Translations under genes and position numbers: made by a program | Shown: piece after piece, positions 19,826 through 29,122 of the stretch | Layout of the letters: every line of letters starts with the position of its first letter | How positions within the stretch are numbered: position 1 is the first letter of the stretch | The notes under the pieces: model-generated | What the model saw: the letters and a program-made list of their open reading frames with translations, nothing else | Database searches by the model: none | Told to the model about the DNA's origin: nothing | From: Bacteroides zoogleoformans | GTDB taxonomy: Bacteria; Bacteroidota; Bacteroidia; Bacteroidales; Bacteroidaceae | Assembly: GCF_002998435.1 (NCBI RefSeq) | Contig: NZ_CP027231.1 | Span: 1-64,000 of the forward strand | Length of the DNA stretch: 64,000 bases | Direction of reading: 5' to 3'

Positions 19826-20161
19826 GTGAGTGCGGCAAAGGCTAATAATAATCGGGATACATACAAGGCGACGGCCATCACATTGATGGCGTTCGGTATC
19901 CTTTACTTGGCAGACAAATTGATACATTTTTCTGCGCTCGGCTTGCCGTGGGTGATTAACAGGGATAATTTTCTGCTTTATACGGCAGTGATTTTCCTGT
20001 TGTTCAAGCATGACAAATCGGTGGGATTGGTATTGACCGGTTTGTGGCTGATATTGAATTTCGGGCTGATAACCGCTTTGCTTGGTACGATATCTGCTTA
20101 CCTGCTGCCATTGGCGTTGCTGGTATTGGGGATTCTTATGTACTGGTTGGCGACAAGATAA
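19826..20161 (+). CDS. Small membrane protein, LiaF/DUF5668-like transmembrane region
   Basis: The 111-residue protein begins at GTG with a clear Shine-Dalgarno (CGGAGG) ten bases before, unusual for this genome. It has three to four hydrophobic segments (about residues 16-40, 45-60, 65-85, 88-108). The composition and order (LMAFGILYLADKL, LLYTAVIFLLFKHDKSVGLVLTGLWLILN, LLPLALLVLGILMYWL) resemble the membrane-anchor part of LiaF-type or DUF5668 proteins, which often act in envelope-stress sensing. No soluble domain is attached. Function unknown. Confidence 0.7.
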   Translation: MSAAKANNNRDTYKATAITLMAFGILYLADKLIHFSALGLPWVINRDNFLLYTAVIFLLFKHDKSVGLVLTGLWLILNFGLITALLGTISAYLLPLALLVLGILMYWLATR

Positions 20162-20167
20162 GAAGAT

Positions 20168-20968
20168 ATGACAGGAAGAAGTATGGAAGGCGTATCCATC
20201 GTTTTCATTGGTGCGGGAAATCTGGCCACCAATCTGGCAAAAGCGTTATATCGGAACCGATTTCGTATCGTGCAGATATATAGCCGTACGGCTGGATCGG
20301 CAAAACTTCTGGCGCAAACGGTAGAAGCTGACTACACAACGGAACTCTCTTGCATAACGACGGATGCACAGCTCTACATCGTTTCGTTGAAAGATGCGGC
20401 TTTTGCGGAACTGTTAACCCTGATGGTGCGGAATAAGGAGAAAGCTTTGTGGGTGCATACGGCCGGAAGCATTCCTATGAGCATTTGGGAAGGGCATGTC
20501 CGGCGCTACGGGGTATTCTATCCGTTGCAGACTTTCAGCAAACAGCGTGAAGTGAATTTCAAAGATATACCTGTTTTTATAGAGAGCAACTCGGAAGAAG
20601 ACGGGCTTTTTTTGAAAGGCATTGCCTCCATCTTGTCAGAGAAAGTTTATGAAGTCAGTTCCGAGCAACGTAAACATCTGCATCTGGCGGCTGTGTTTAC
20701 CTGCAATTTTACCAATCACATGTATGCTCTGGCAGCCGAATTGCTGAAGAAGTATCGGCTTCCGTTCCATGTCTTGTTGCCTCTGATAGATGAAACTGCC
20801 CGTAAGGTACATGAGTTGGACCCTCTTGCTTCACAAACCGGACCGGCAGTAAGATATGATAAGAATGTGATTGACGAACATATGCGCATGCTTGCCGACG
20901 AGCCTGAGATACAGGTGTTGTATCGCTTGTTGAGTGAGAGCATCCACCGGTTGGCAGGTGGCGCTTAA
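20168..20968 (+). CDS. Rossmann-fold DUF2520 protein
   Basis: The 266-residue protein has an N-terminal NADP-binding fold (VSIVFIGAGNLATNLAKAL, about residues 9-27) like ProC and F420-dependent NADP reductases, then the DUF2520 helical domain (HLHLAAVFTCNFTNHMYALAAELL, near residue 160; TGPAVRYD, near residue 235). Its reaction is not established; the family sits between pyrroline-5-carboxylate reductase and 6-phosphogluconate dehydrogenase folds. The ATG used lies six bases after the previous stop; an internal ATG six codons on (MEGVSIVF) is an equally good start. kdsC follows 37 bases later. Confidence 0.85.
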   Translation: MTGRSMEGVSIVFIGAGNLATNLAKALYRNRFRIVQIYSRTAGSAKLLAQTVEADYTTELSCITTDAQLYIVSLKDAAFAELLTLMVRNKEKALWVHTAGSIPMSIWEGHVRRYGVFYPLQTFSKQREVNFKDIPVFIESNSEEDGLFLKGIASILSEKVYEVSSEQRKHLHLAAVFTCNFTNHMYALAAELLKKYRLPFHVLLPLIDETARKVHELDPLASQTGPAVRYDKNVIDEHMRMLADEPEIQVLYRLLSESIHRLAGGA

Positions 20969-21005
20969 AAGAGACTGTAATGATTAGATATATAAAAAAA
21001 TAGCG

Positions 21006-21536
21006 ATGAGTACCATAAATTATGATTTGAAGAAAATAAAAGCCATGATTTTTGATGTGGATGGTGTGCTAAGTGCCAATGTTATTCCGATGAGTGCAGA
21101 GGGAGAGCCGTTGCGTACAGTGAACATAAAAGATGGTTATTCACTGCACATGGCCGCCAAACAAGGGGTATTGCTGGGTATCATAACCGGCGGCCGTATG
21201 GAAGCTGTGCGCAAGCGTTTCATGGCTTTGGGATTTGCAGAAGAGAATATCTATATAGGATCTTCTGTTAAAATTCATGATTATCGGGATTTTCGCAGCC
21301 GGCATGGTTTACATGATGAAGAAATACTCTATGTAGGCGATGACATTCCCGATTTGGAGGTGATGCGTGAGTGTGGCCTGCCTTGTTGTCCTAAAGATGC
21401 GGCTCCCGAAATAAAGGCGGCAGCTCGTTATATTTCGCATGCAGAAGGCGGCTATGGCTGTGGACGTGATATTGTGGAGCAGGTACTGAAAGTAAAGGGG
21501 CTTTGGTTGGCCGATAAACAAGCTTTCGGTTGGTAA
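21006..21536 (+). CDS. kdsC: 3-deoxy-D-manno-octulosonate-8-phosphate phosphatase KdsC
   Basis: The 176-residue protein is a cap-less C0 HAD phosphatase. Motif I is [10 protein letters not shown] (near residue 17), motif II ITGG, motif III region SSVKIHDY, and motif [10 protein letters not shown]. The C-terminal [18 protein letters not shown] matches the KdsC-type tail that closes the tetramer active site. KdsC removes phosphate from KDO-8-P in lipid A-core synthesis. The same fold occurs in other sugar-phosphate phosphatases, but length and tail favour KdsC. maf follows 30 bases later in the same operon. Confidence 0.88.
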   Translation: MSTINYDLKKIKAMIFDVDGVLSANVIPMSAEGEPLRTVNIKDGYSLHMAAKQGVLLGIITGGRMEAVRKRFMALGFAEENIYIGSSVKIHDYRDFRSRHGLHDEEILYVGDDIPDLEVMRECGLPCCPKDAAPEIKAAARYISHAEGGYGCGRDIVEQVLKVKGLWLADKQAFGW

Positions 21537-21566
21537 ATTATCGAAAATCGTTAAACTGAAAATAAG

Positions 21567-22151
21567 ATGTTGTTTGATAATCTGAAGAAATATAAAATTA
21601 TTTTAGCCTCCAACTCGCCACGCCGGAAAGAATTACTGTCAGGCTTGGGCGTGGAATATGAAGTAAGAACCTTGCCCGATGTGGACGAATCTTATCCTGA
21701 AACATTGAAAGGGGCAGCTATTCCTCTTTACATATCCGAAGAAAAAGCAGATGCCTATCGTGGCATGATGCAGCCGAATGAACTGATGATTACGGCAGAT
21801 ACCATTGTGTGGTTGGATGAGAAAGTTCTCGGAAAGCCTCGAAACAGGAAAGATGCAATGCAGATGTTAAGGGCTATGTCGGGGCGCAGTCATGAGGTTT
21901 TTACCGGTGTATGTCTGACCACGACAGAATGGCAGCGTAGTTTCACTGCGGCTACCGAAGTGCGCTTCTCCAACTTGAGTGAAGAAGAGATTGTCTATTA
22001 TGTGGACAAGTATCAGCCGATGGACAAGGCAGGAGCGTATGGAGTACAAGAGTGGATTGGCTTTATCGGAGTAGAGTATATTTCAGGGAGTTATTACAAT
22101 ATAATGGGACTCCCCGTACAGAAACTGTACAGGGAGTTGTTGAAGATTTAA
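21567..22151 (+). CDS. maf: Maf-family nucleoside triphosphate pyrophosphatase
   Basis: The 194-residue protein carries the Maf motifs: LASNSPRRKELLSGLG near residue 13 (substrate phosphate and base binding), ITADTIVWLDEKVLGKP near residue 73 (metal-binding Asp), SGRSHEVFTGV, and DKAGAYGVQEW. Maf proteins hydrolyse non-canonical or dTTP/UTP-type nucleotides to monophosphates and affect septation. Last gene of the operon starting at the nitroreductase. A hairpin lies inside its 3' end. Confidence 0.93.
   Translation: MLFDNLKKYKIILASNSPRRKELLSGLGVEYEVRTLPDVDESYPETLKGAAIPLYISEEKADAYRGMMQPNELMITADTIVWLDEKVLGKPRNRKDAMQMLRAMSGRSHEVFTGVCLTTTEWQRSFTAATEVRFSNLSEEEIVYYVDKYQPMDKAGAYGVQEWIGFIGVEYISGSYYNIMGLPVQKLYRELLKI
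22109..22137 (+). other. Hairpin inside the 3' end of maf
   Basis: ACTCCCCGTACAG, AAA, CTGTACAGGGAGT forms a 13-base stem with one G-U pair. It lies in coding sequence 14 bases before the stop. A T-run at about 22160-22170 lies farther downstream, so it could act as a weak terminator for the operon. Confidence 0.4.
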
Positions 22152-22230
22152 AATCTACTGTTTTTTCTTTCAACTATTCATTGATGGCCTGGAGAACAAG
22201 ATGAACCTGCCGGGCAATGAAGCGGGTTGT

Positions 22231-24423
22231 TTAAATCATATCCAGCATCAATGGAATATCTTCTTCGGCAATACCTTTTTTGAGGAGGATATTTCGGTCT
22301 CTGTTGAACATTTCCAAGAAAGCTTCCCGGCTGTTGCTTTCCATAGCTGCTTTACTGTAAAGTTCGGCAGCTTTCTCTGTATTGCCTTGCTTCCAAGCTA
22401 CATGTCCTGCATTAAGATGGTCTATGGCAATCGGCCGGGAAGATAGAACTTTCTCGTAATATTTTATGGCTTGCTCGTCTTTGTTGCAAATAAATGAACA
22501 CCATCCGATGGCACGCCACGTTTTGATGTTGTCGTTTTCAATAAAGTCCAGTTTGAAGAAATATTGTAGCGCCTCTTCATATCTTTCTAATTCGGCAAGG
22601 CAACTGCCGACGTAGAAGAGTATGTTGTGATTTTCCGGCTGTATGCTTTCAGCCTTTTTATAATACTTCAGCGCTGTAGCAAAATCTTTCATTTGCCGAT
22701 AGCAGGTTGCCAGATGTCGGATTGTCCATATATGTTCAGGTTTCAGAATGTCCGCTTTCAAGTAGGCGTTTACAGCTTCTTTATATCGTTTCTCTTTTTG
22801 CAGGCAATAGCCCGTTTTTTGGAAAATATCGGCATTTGCCCGGTTCATGTTTATCAAGCTCTGATAAACATCCAATGCCTTTGCCGGATGTTCCTGGAAA
22901 AAATGATATTCGGCAACGGCTGTCAGCAATTCGGGCTTGTGCAAGATAGCTTGCAGCTCAGGAATACGGTGCAAGGCTATCTCTTCTTTAAAGATGTCCC
23001 GAAACTCATGCCGGCGGTGATTGAGCTTGAAGAAGCGGTATAAATCATGGATATATTGGTTGCTGATTACATCCGGTCGTTGGGCATATTGCTGCATGGT
23101 AGAGGATTGGCTTTCGTCCATCAGCTCATTCAAGTCCTGCGAAGTTATTTGGTTGAACATGGTTCTGCGTTGCGATTGGGGAACATGCACCATGGTGAAG
23201 CAGAGGGAATACTTGTCGCTGTTGCAAAGGAATCCCGATTGCAGTATAAGGGAGAGAAAGGCATTATCTCCCGTTAGCTTAAGACCGAACTCTTTTACGA
23301 TGGCGGAATGATGTATGTCGAATGGATAAAACCAATTGTGCACTTGTTTGAAGAACGGATAATTTTTAAGTTGCGCAAATGTACTCATATATACATCGGC
23401 GCCTTCCAATAGCAGCTCGTTCATCTCACGAATTTTGTTTTCTAAACCGGAGTTCTCAAAAGCCTTTTCCCAATCCGGATTAAAGTCATTCTCTTCCGGA
23501 TTATCCTCAAAACCGAACTTCAGATTGCGCATGATATTCACATTTTTTATCATTTCTGGGATAATCTCTTCGCGCATCTTCTTGTCAATTTTTTCTGTCT
23601 CCTGACTGCGGAGCAGTTCGATATAAATGCGATTCATTTGTTTGCCGAAGCTACCGTCTTCGTTCAGCAATGATAGGCGAGACATCAGGTCGGGATAGAG
23701 GAGCAAGCGGGAATGATGACAATGGAGCGTAAGGGCTATCCCTACCAATGCGCGCTGGTTTAGGTGCACATCGGTATGTGTCATGGCATCCAGCAACCAT
23801 GACAACTTACGCATGTCGAAGCACTCCATCAAGCTAAGCGTTACTGCACTGGTAAACAGACATAGGGCATTGACCGGCAGTAGCTCCGAGGTCAGCATGC
23901 CTTGGGCTTGTTCTGCCTCTTCTGCCGACCAATGACTGTTACTCCATGTGGAAAGAAAGAGGGTCTGACTCGCTTCTTCATATCGTTTCAATACGGCATC
24001 CATCCCTTGGCTGTCGGCCATCAATAGGTAAACGGACAATTCGTCAGGAAAAGACTCCAGCACTTTCGTAAGGGCGGCAATGTCATATTCGTTCGGGAGC
24101 TTGTTTCGGCTGTTGCGCAACGAGTGATAATAATGATCGGATACCTTGTCCAGCAACATCAGGCGTGCCTGATCGGCAATCTCCCATGTTTCGGATAACA
24201 AACCACGATATAGTTGTGGACGTGCAGGGTCATTCACTCCTTGACGCATATACCGAAGCATATATTGGTAGGATGTTTGCGCTTGCTCCAAGCGACTGTG
24301 TGGCGAACGGTTATCTACATCCCATAGAAAAGCTTCCAATTGAGATTGTGCTTCTTTCAACCTTTTCTGTTCTAACAGGGCTATGATGTGTTGATACTGT
24401 TCTTGTATGGATTGCTCGTTCAT
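22231..24423 (-). CDS. Tetratricopeptide-repeat protein, cytoplasmic, function unknown
   Basis: The 730-residue protein has no signal peptide or membrane segment. The last 220 residues are clear TPR units (for example ADIFQKTGYCLQKEKRYKEAVNAYLKA, HIWTIRHLATCYRQMKDFATALKYYKKA, NHNILFYVGSCLAELERYEEALQYFF). The first 480 residues are helical and not recognised. TPR proteins usually serve as docking platforms, so this one may hold a complex together; no partner is evident from neighbours. It converges on maf. A TAGCTTTG box lies at 24456-24463 on the minus strand, 32 bases before the start. Confidence 0.85.
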   Translation of the reverse strand: MNEQSIQEQYQHIIALLEQKRLKEAQSQLEAFLWDVDNRSPHSRLEQAQTSYQYMLRYMRQGVNDPARPQLYRGLLSETWEIADQARLMLLDKVSDHYYHSLRNSRNKLPNEYDIAALTKVLESFPDELSVYLLMADSQGMDAVLKRYEEASQTLFLSTWSNSHWSAEEAEQAQGMLTSELLPVNALCLFTSAVTLSLMECFDMRKLSWLLDAMTHTDVHLNQRALVGIALTLHCHHSRLLLYPDLMSRLSLLNEDGSFGKQMNRIYIELLRSQETEKIDKKMREEIIPEMIKNVNIMRNLKFGFEDNPEENDFNPDWEKAFENSGLENKIREMNELLLEGADVYMSTFAQLKNYPFFKQVHNWFYPFDIHHSAIVKEFGLKLTGDNAFLSLILQSGFLCNSDKYSLCFTMVHVPQSQRRTMFNQITSQDLNELMDESQSSTMQQYAQRPDVISNQYIHDLYRFFKLNHRRHEFRDIFKEEIALHRIPELQAILHKPELLTAVAEYHFFQEHPAKALDVYQSLINMNRANADIFQKTGYCLQKEKRYKEAVNAYLKADILKPEHIWTIRHLATCYRQMKDFATALKYYKKAESIQPENHNILFYVGSCLAELERYEEALQYFFKLDFIENDNIKTWRAIGWCSFICNKDEQAIKYYEKVLSSRPIAIDHLNAGHVAWKQGNTEKAAELYSKAAMESNSREAFLEMFNRDRNILLKKGIAEEDIPLMLDMI

Positions 24424-24541
24424 ATACGGTGATCTTTAAATATACATATATGATGCAAAGCTACAAAAAGAATACCAAAAAGATTGTGCCTGTTTATTCT
24501 TTTTCGGTTGCATCTAAAGGGGCTCTGTCGGTGTTGAACAG

Positions 24542-25579
24542 TTAGAATCTTACTTGCACTTGTGTTTGTAACAGATTATAGCTTTCTCTTTTATGCGGAT
24601 GACAATATATATACTGAACTTGCAAGCGGCATTTCGGGTAGAACCACCATTGGATACCTGTCATGTAATTGGTCTGTTTGCTGTCAAGTGTCTTGTTTTT
24701 GTTGAAATAATCGTAGGACACTACAATGTCTGTTTTGGGGAGCACATGGATAGATGCCGTTGCATAATATCCGCCGCTTCTCACTTTTTCATCTTTTCCG
24801 GCAAGGTATTCTGTGCGTAAGCTTACCGGCTTGGTAGTGACAACGGCACCAACCGCCCAGCGGTTGCGAGTATAGTTTTCGCCCACCTTGATGTCCGGAA
24901 CATCGGGAGAAACAGCTATGGCGCATCCCTTTCCTTTGATAAACGAGCCTCCTACCGACAGCCAGTTCAAAGGATGTAGCATCAGGCTTCCGACAATGTC
25001 TTTTTGATTGTTTTTATCTTTCAGGTTGATGCCTTGCCCGTTCATGACAGCAAACTTATAGTTGATGAGTTTATTCAATAGGTCTCCATAGATAAGTAGT
25101 CCCGCATCACGCCCAGTAGTAGCACCGTACAATGGATCGCTGCCGTTTGTACCCGCCAAATAGGCCACTGCCTGCGCATTGCTGTTTATCTGTTCCACAA
25201 TGCACGAGGATAGCGGATTCTCAATGGAATAAGGTGTCTTGAACTGGCCGAGGCGTACATTGAACTGTGGCAGAAAATGGTACTCGGTATAGGCTTCCAG
25301 TATTTTGCCGGTACTCCCGAAGCTGTACATGAAGAAAGCCGACCACTTGTCGGTAATTTTGCCGTTTGTGAGAAGAATTGCTCTTTTTATGCCGAAAGAA
25401 TTTTCTTTATTGGGAGTTTTATCGGTATAAGTGTATCCCACTTGGGCGTATCCCGAGAGCGTGATACGTTCTTTAAAGGTGTTTATTGCTTTGTTTAAGT
25501 TGGTTTCCTGTGCTGCGGTAATCGGAGTGAAGAAAATAACACTGCATGATAGTAAGTATCGCCTAATGTGTGTAAACAT
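24542..25579 (-). CDS. OprO/OprP-type outer-membrane porin
   Basis: From the ATG at 25577-25579 the product has 345 residues with a signal peptide (MFTHIRRYLLSCSVIFFTPITAAQ) and then beta-strand alternation throughout, ending in an aromatic-poor QVQVRF strand. ITLSGYAQVGYTYTD at the start and RLGQFKTPYSIENPLS are typical of the phosphate-selective porin O/P family. A longer reading from 25690 adds a second hydrophobic stretch and is not favoured. These porins pass small anions; specificity cannot be read from sequence. It follows pgk on the same strand, with an inverted repeat between them. Confidence 0.85.
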   Translation of the reverse strand: MFTHIRRYLLSCSVIFFTPITAAQETNLNKAINTFKERITLSGYAQVGYTYTDKTPNKENSFGIKRAILLTNGKITDKWSAFFMYSFGSTGKILEAYTEYHFLPQFNVRLGQFKTPYSIENPLSSCIVEQINSNAQAVAYLAGTNGSDPLYGATTGRDAGLLIYGDLLNKLINYKFAVMNGQGINLKDKNNQKDIVGSLMLHPLNWLSVGGSFIKGKGCAIAVSPDVPDIKVGENYTRNRWAVGAVVTTKPVSLRTEYLAGKDEKVRSGGYYATASIHVLPKTDIVVSYDYFNKNKTLDSKQTNYMTGIQWWFYPKCRLQVQYIYCHPHKRESYNLLQTQVQVRF

Positions 25580-25635
25580 CTGATTAAGAGTAGAAAATAT
25601 CTCGGAAGGTAGAAGGGTTAGTATTATAATAGTAA

Positions 25636-25700
25636 GCACGGATTTTGTGGAAATTACAAGGCTCTTGACCCCGCGTGAATACCATGCCATCCGTGCCTAA
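25636..25700. repeat. Short inverted repeat between pgk and the porin gene
   Basis: GCACGGAT (25636-25643) pairs with ATCCGTGC (25690-25697), which continues as CTAA. The same phrase (TTAGGCAYGGAT) forms the arms of the larger inverted repeat at 28989-29061, so both may belong to one interspersed family. Confidence 0.45.
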
Positions 25701-25758
25701 GAGAAAAAACTACGAGTATGTTTCTAAGTACTCTCTTGTTGTTTTATCTATTTATTTC

Positions 25759-27015
25759 TTATTCGTTGATAGCGGCAATGCCCGGAAGGATTTTTCCTTC
25801 AATGGCTTCGAGCAATGCACCGCCACCTGTAGATACATAAGAAACACTGCTTGCCAAACCGAACTTATTGACGCAAGCAACGGAGTCACCACCACCTACA
25901 AGTGAGAAAGCTCCATTCTTGGTAGCTTCTACAATGGCTTCACCTACGGCACGTGAGCCATGAGTGAAGTTGTCGAATTCAAACACTCCTGTCGGACCAT
26001 TCCAAAGGATGGTTTTGGAGTTTTTGATAACGTTGGCAAAGATTTCTTCTGTCTTGGGACCAATGTCCAGCCCTTCCCATCCATCGGGAATTTCGTTAAC
26101 CGGACAGAACTTGGTGTTGGCTTCGTTAGAGAAAGAATCGGCAATCTTGGCATCAACTGCCAATACGAGGTTAACTCCTTTTTCTTTGGCTTTCTTTATC
26201 AGGTCAAGAGCAAGTTCCAACTTATCGTCTTCACAAATGGAAATACCAATCTTGCCACCCAAGGCTTTTGTGAAGGTATAGGTCATGCCACCGGCGATAA
26301 TCAGGTTATCTACTTTGTTCAGCAGGTTCTCGATGATTTCAATCTTGGAAGAAACTTTGGAACCACCCATGATGGCTGTAAAAGGCCGGTGAATGTCGTT
26401 CAGAACTTTGTCTACTGCTTTTACTTCTTTCTCCATCAGGTAACCGAACATCTTATTGTCCTTGTCGAAGTATTTAGCAATCAATGCCGTAGAAGCATGT
26501 GCGCGATGAGCTGTTCCAAAAGCGTCGTTTACATAGCAGTCTGCATAAGAAGCAAGTTTTTTGGTAAATTCTTTTTGACTTTCTTTGACAGCAGCTTTGG
26601 CTGCTTTCTTTTCTTCATCCGTTGCGTCTTCAGCCAAACCGCGGGGTTTACCTTCTTCTTCTGCATAGAAGCGGAGGTTTTCGAGCAACAATACTTCGCC
26701 CGGTTGCAGAGCGGCAGCTTTAACGGCAGCCTCTTCATCCATGCAGTCGTTGGCAAACTGTACCTCACTCCCCAATAGCTCTTCAAGGTGCTTCAGGATA
26801 TGCTTCAAAGAGAATTTATCGGTCACACCTTTGGGGCGACCGAGGTGAGAACCGATTATTACACTGCCGCCGTCAGCCAAAATCTTCTTCAATGTGGGAA
26901 GGGCGGCACGCATACGGGTGTCATCTGTAATGTTGAAATTTTCGTCTAAAGGAACATTGAAGTCCACACGAACGAATGCCTTTTTTCCGGCAAAGTTAAA
27001 TTGATCAATTGTCAT
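25759..27015 (-). CDS. pgk: Phosphoglycerate kinase
   Basis: The 418-residue enzyme transfers phosphate from 1,3-bisphosphoglycerate to ADP in glycolysis. The substrate-binding RVDFNVPL (near residue 16), GSHLGRPKG (near residue 59), the acidic hinge region, [34 protein letters not shown] and the nucleotide-binding GGGDSV near the C-terminus are all present. Length is usual for Bacteroidales. It is monocistronic, with a TATCTTTG box 48 bases upstream of the start. Confidence 0.98.
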   Translation of the reverse strand: MTIDQFNFAGKKAFVRVDFNVPLDENFNITDDTRMRAALPTLKKILADGGSVIIGSHLGRPKGVTDKFSLKHILKHLEELLGSEVQFANDCMDEEAAVKAAALQPGEVLLLENLRFYAEEEGKPRGLAEDATDEEKKAAKAAVKESQKEFTKKLASYADCYVNDAFGTAHRAHASTALIAKYFDKDNKMFGYLMEKEVKAVDKVLNDIHRPFTAIMGGSKVSSKIEIIENLLNKVDNLIIAGGMTYTFTKALGGKIGISICEDDKLELALDLIKKAKEKGVNLVLAVDAKIADSFSNEANTKFCPVNEIPDGWEGLDIGPKTEEIFANVIKNSKTILWNGPTGVFEFDNFTHGSRAVGEAIVEATKNGAFSLVGGGDSVACVNKFGLASSVSYVSTGGGALLEAIEGKILPGIAAINE

Positions 27016-27063
27016 AATACTCTATGTTTTATTAAAAATGTTACAGGTTTTGTTTAGAGAGCA

Positions 27064-27071
27064 CAAAGATA
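27064..27071 (-). promoter_or_regulatory. -7 box for pgk
   Basis: TATCTTTG on the minus strand; no matching -33 box is seen at 19-21 bases. Confidence 0.5.
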
Positions 27072-27112
27072 ATGTTTATTTCTTTTTTTTGCTATTAAAC
27101 CGTAATTTATTA

Positions 27113-27781
27113 TTAGCCTTTGCTATCCTCATGGTTCACTTTGTTTTTTCGTACATAATACTTGCACATCAGTTGCAAACCGCAGTTGTCACATTGAGGA
27201 GTACGTGCCTGACATACATATCGTCCGTGTAGAATAAGCCAATGGTGTGCTGTTGCAATGTATGCCTCGGGAATATGTGCCACCAGCTCTTTCTCTACGC
27301 TGAACGGGGTTGTGCATTTATCAGACACCAATCCTAGGCGGTGACTGACGCGAAAGACGTGTGTGTCTACAGCCATGGCTGCCTTATTGAAGGCAACGGA
27401 TTGGATTACATTTGCCGTTTTTCGTCCCACACCGGGCAGTTTGATGAGTTCTTCCAATGTATCGGGAACTTTGCCTTGGAAGTCTTTTATCAACATGCGA
27501 GCCATGCCTACAAGATGTTTGGCTTTGTTGTTTGGATAAGATACGCTGCGAATGTATTCGAACACGACTTCGGGAGTTGTGACAGCCAATGCTTCGGGAG
27601 TGGGAAAATCGCGATAGATGGCAGGGGTAACCATATTTACTCGTTTGTCCGTGCATTGTGCCGATAGAATGACGGCTATCAGCAATTCGAACGGATTGTC
27701 GTAATGCAACTCGGTTTCGGCTATGGGGCGATTTTCTTTGAACCATGCAATGATTTTCTCGTAACGTTCTTTCTTTCTCAT
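27113..27781 (-). CDS. nth: Endonuclease III
   Basis: The 222-residue protein is a DNA glycosylase/AP lyase for oxidised pyrimidines. It shows the LSAQCTDKRVN segment, the helix-hairpin-helix with catalytic lysine (LPGVGRKTANVI, near residue 120), the catalytic aspartate (AVDTHVFRVSHRLGL), and the [4Fe-4S] cysteine pattern C-x6-C-x2-C-x5-C (CQARTPQCDNCGLQLMC). Its start overlaps the stop of the upstream MFS gene by four bases, so the two are translationally coupled. Confidence 0.97.
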   Translation of the reverse strand: MRKKERYEKIIAWFKENRPIAETELHYDNPFELLIAVILSAQCTDKRVNMVTPAIYRDFPTPEALAVTTPEVVFEYIRSVSYPNNKAKHLVGMARMLIKDFQGKVPDTLEELIKLPGVGRKTANVIQSVAFNKAAMAVDTHVFRVSHRLGLVSDKCTTPFSVEKELVAHIPEAYIATAHHWLILHGRYVCQARTPQCDNCGLQLMCKYYVRKNKVNHEDSKG

Positions 27782-28974
27782 CTCAATTTATTTTTATGAT
27801 AATGCGGTGCGACTTTCAAGTTGAAGTAGAGAGTGGAGACAACCGTCAGGCAGGCACCGAATAAATAAGCCTTGTCGAAAGTGCTGATTTCGGCGATATA
27901 GCCACCGACTAGCATGCCGATACCGATGCCCACGTCCCAAGACGTGAGGTATGTAGAGGTGGCTGTGCCCCGTTTGTTATTGGGAGCCAGATTGACGAAC
28001 AGTGTATTATATGCTGGAAACATAATGCCGAAACCTGTTCCCAGCAGCAAGGCAATGAGGAAGAATATCACAGTGCAGAGTGCGCTGTTCCATCGAATGA
28101 TAGAGGCGCAAGCTGAAAGCAGGAAGAAACTGATCACAACAAGGTATAATCCAATAGAAATGATTTGCGTGATTTTTCCCTTATCGACCAGTCGACCGGA
28201 AAAAAGTCGTGACACAGCCATGCCTAATGCCATAAAAGTAAAGAAGAATCCGGTAGAAGCTTGAATATCTATCTGCCTGGCATACATGGCTACGTAGTTC
28301 GTAGTCATGCCATAAGGAATGGAGAGTAGCAGCAGATTGAATCCGGCCGGAAGTCCTTTCAGCAGAATGAAGCGATCAAGAGAAATGGGTTCCCGCTTCA
28401 CGAGTGGCTTATAGGTAGTCTTTACGGCAAATGCGCATAACAATCCAATCAGGCATGAGCCTAAAGAACAACAAAAGATTGTGGGATAAGAAACTTCTGC
28501 ATCATGAAGAAAAAGTCCCGTCATGGGACCTATGGACATGGCTATGTTATTTGCAAGCCCGTAATATCCCAACCCTTCTCCGCGTCGCGATGAAGGCATG
28601 ATGTCAATGACAATTGTATTGCCACCCACTGTTACCATGCCGAATGATACTCCATGGATAATGCGGAGTAGAATGAAAAGTGTCAGCGTTCCGGCAACAA
28701 CGTATCCTCCGAACATGGCTGTAAAGATGAAATAGGCCAGTAGATAGAGTGGCTTACGAGCGAAAGAGTCAAGCAGATAGCCGGAAAAAGGACGGATGCA
28801 TAATGCCGCAATGGTGTAGCAGGAAAGTACCATCCCGATGGTTGCTTTATCTGCTTGGAATACCTCCGACAGATAAAAAGGCAATACAGGCATCAGCAAC
28901 CAAAAACCAAAGAATAGCAGGAAGTTGGCAGCGAGAATAAAGCAATAGCCGGGTGTGACAAGTCTGTCTTTCAT
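27778..28974 (-). CDS. Major facilitator superfamily transporter
   Basis: From the ATG at 28972-28974 (MKDRLVTPGYC) the protein has 398 residues and about twelve membrane segments. The loop between segments 2 and 3 holds RPFSGYLLDSFARKPLYLL, a version of the MFS A-motif, and the corresponding C-half loop is SRLFSGRLVDKGK. This is the drug:H+ antiporter-like half of the superfamily. The substrate is unknown. A longer reading from 29007 would extend into the inverted repeat and is rejected. nth overlaps its 3' end. Confidence 0.88.
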   Translation of the reverse strand: MKDRLVTPGYCFILAANFLLFFGFWLLMPVLPFYLSEVFQADKATIGMVLSCYTIAALCIRPFSGYLLDSFARKPLYLLAYFIFTAMFGGYVVAGTLTLFILLRIIHGVSFGMVTVGGNTIVIDIMPSSRRGEGLGYYGLANNIAMSIGPMTGLFLHDAEVSYPTIFCCSLGSCLIGLLCAFAVKTTYKPLVKREPISLDRFILLKGLPAGFNLLLLSIPYGMTTNYVAMYARQIDIQASTGFFFTFMALGMAVSRLFSGRLVDKGKITQIISIGLYLVVISFFLLSACASIIRWNSALCTVIFFLIALLLGTGFGIMFPAYNTLFVNLAPNNKRGTATSTYLTSWDVGIGIGMLVGGYIAEISTFDKAYLFGACLTVVSTLYFNLKVAPHYHKNKLR

Positions 28975-28988
28975 TATGCGTAAGATTT

Positions 28989-29061
28989 TTAGGCATGGAT
29001 TGCACAATTCTCACGGTTTACACTTTGAGTTATCCGTGTTTTCCATGTAATCCATGCCTAA
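28989..29061. repeat. 16-bp inverted repeat between pheS and the MFS gene
   Basis: TTAGGCATGGATTGCA (28989-29004) and TGTAATCCATGCCTAA (29046-29061) pair at 15 of 16 positions. A smaller inner pair (CACGG...CCGTG) lies within the loop. It ends 15 bases before the MFS start and would be transcribed as part of its leader. Confidence 0.65.
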
Positions 29062-29072
29062 TTATGCGGATG

Positions 29073-29095
29073 GCAGCCCCTTTCCTCCGGGCTGC
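29073..29095. other. Hairpin just downstream of pheS
   Basis: GCAGCCC, nine bases, GGGCTGC. It lies 28 bases past the pheS stop. There is no T-run, so it is more likely a processing or pausing site than a classical terminator. Confidence 0.45.
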
Positions 29096-29122
29096 ATTAC
29101 CTTACATTGCTATTTGTAAGAC

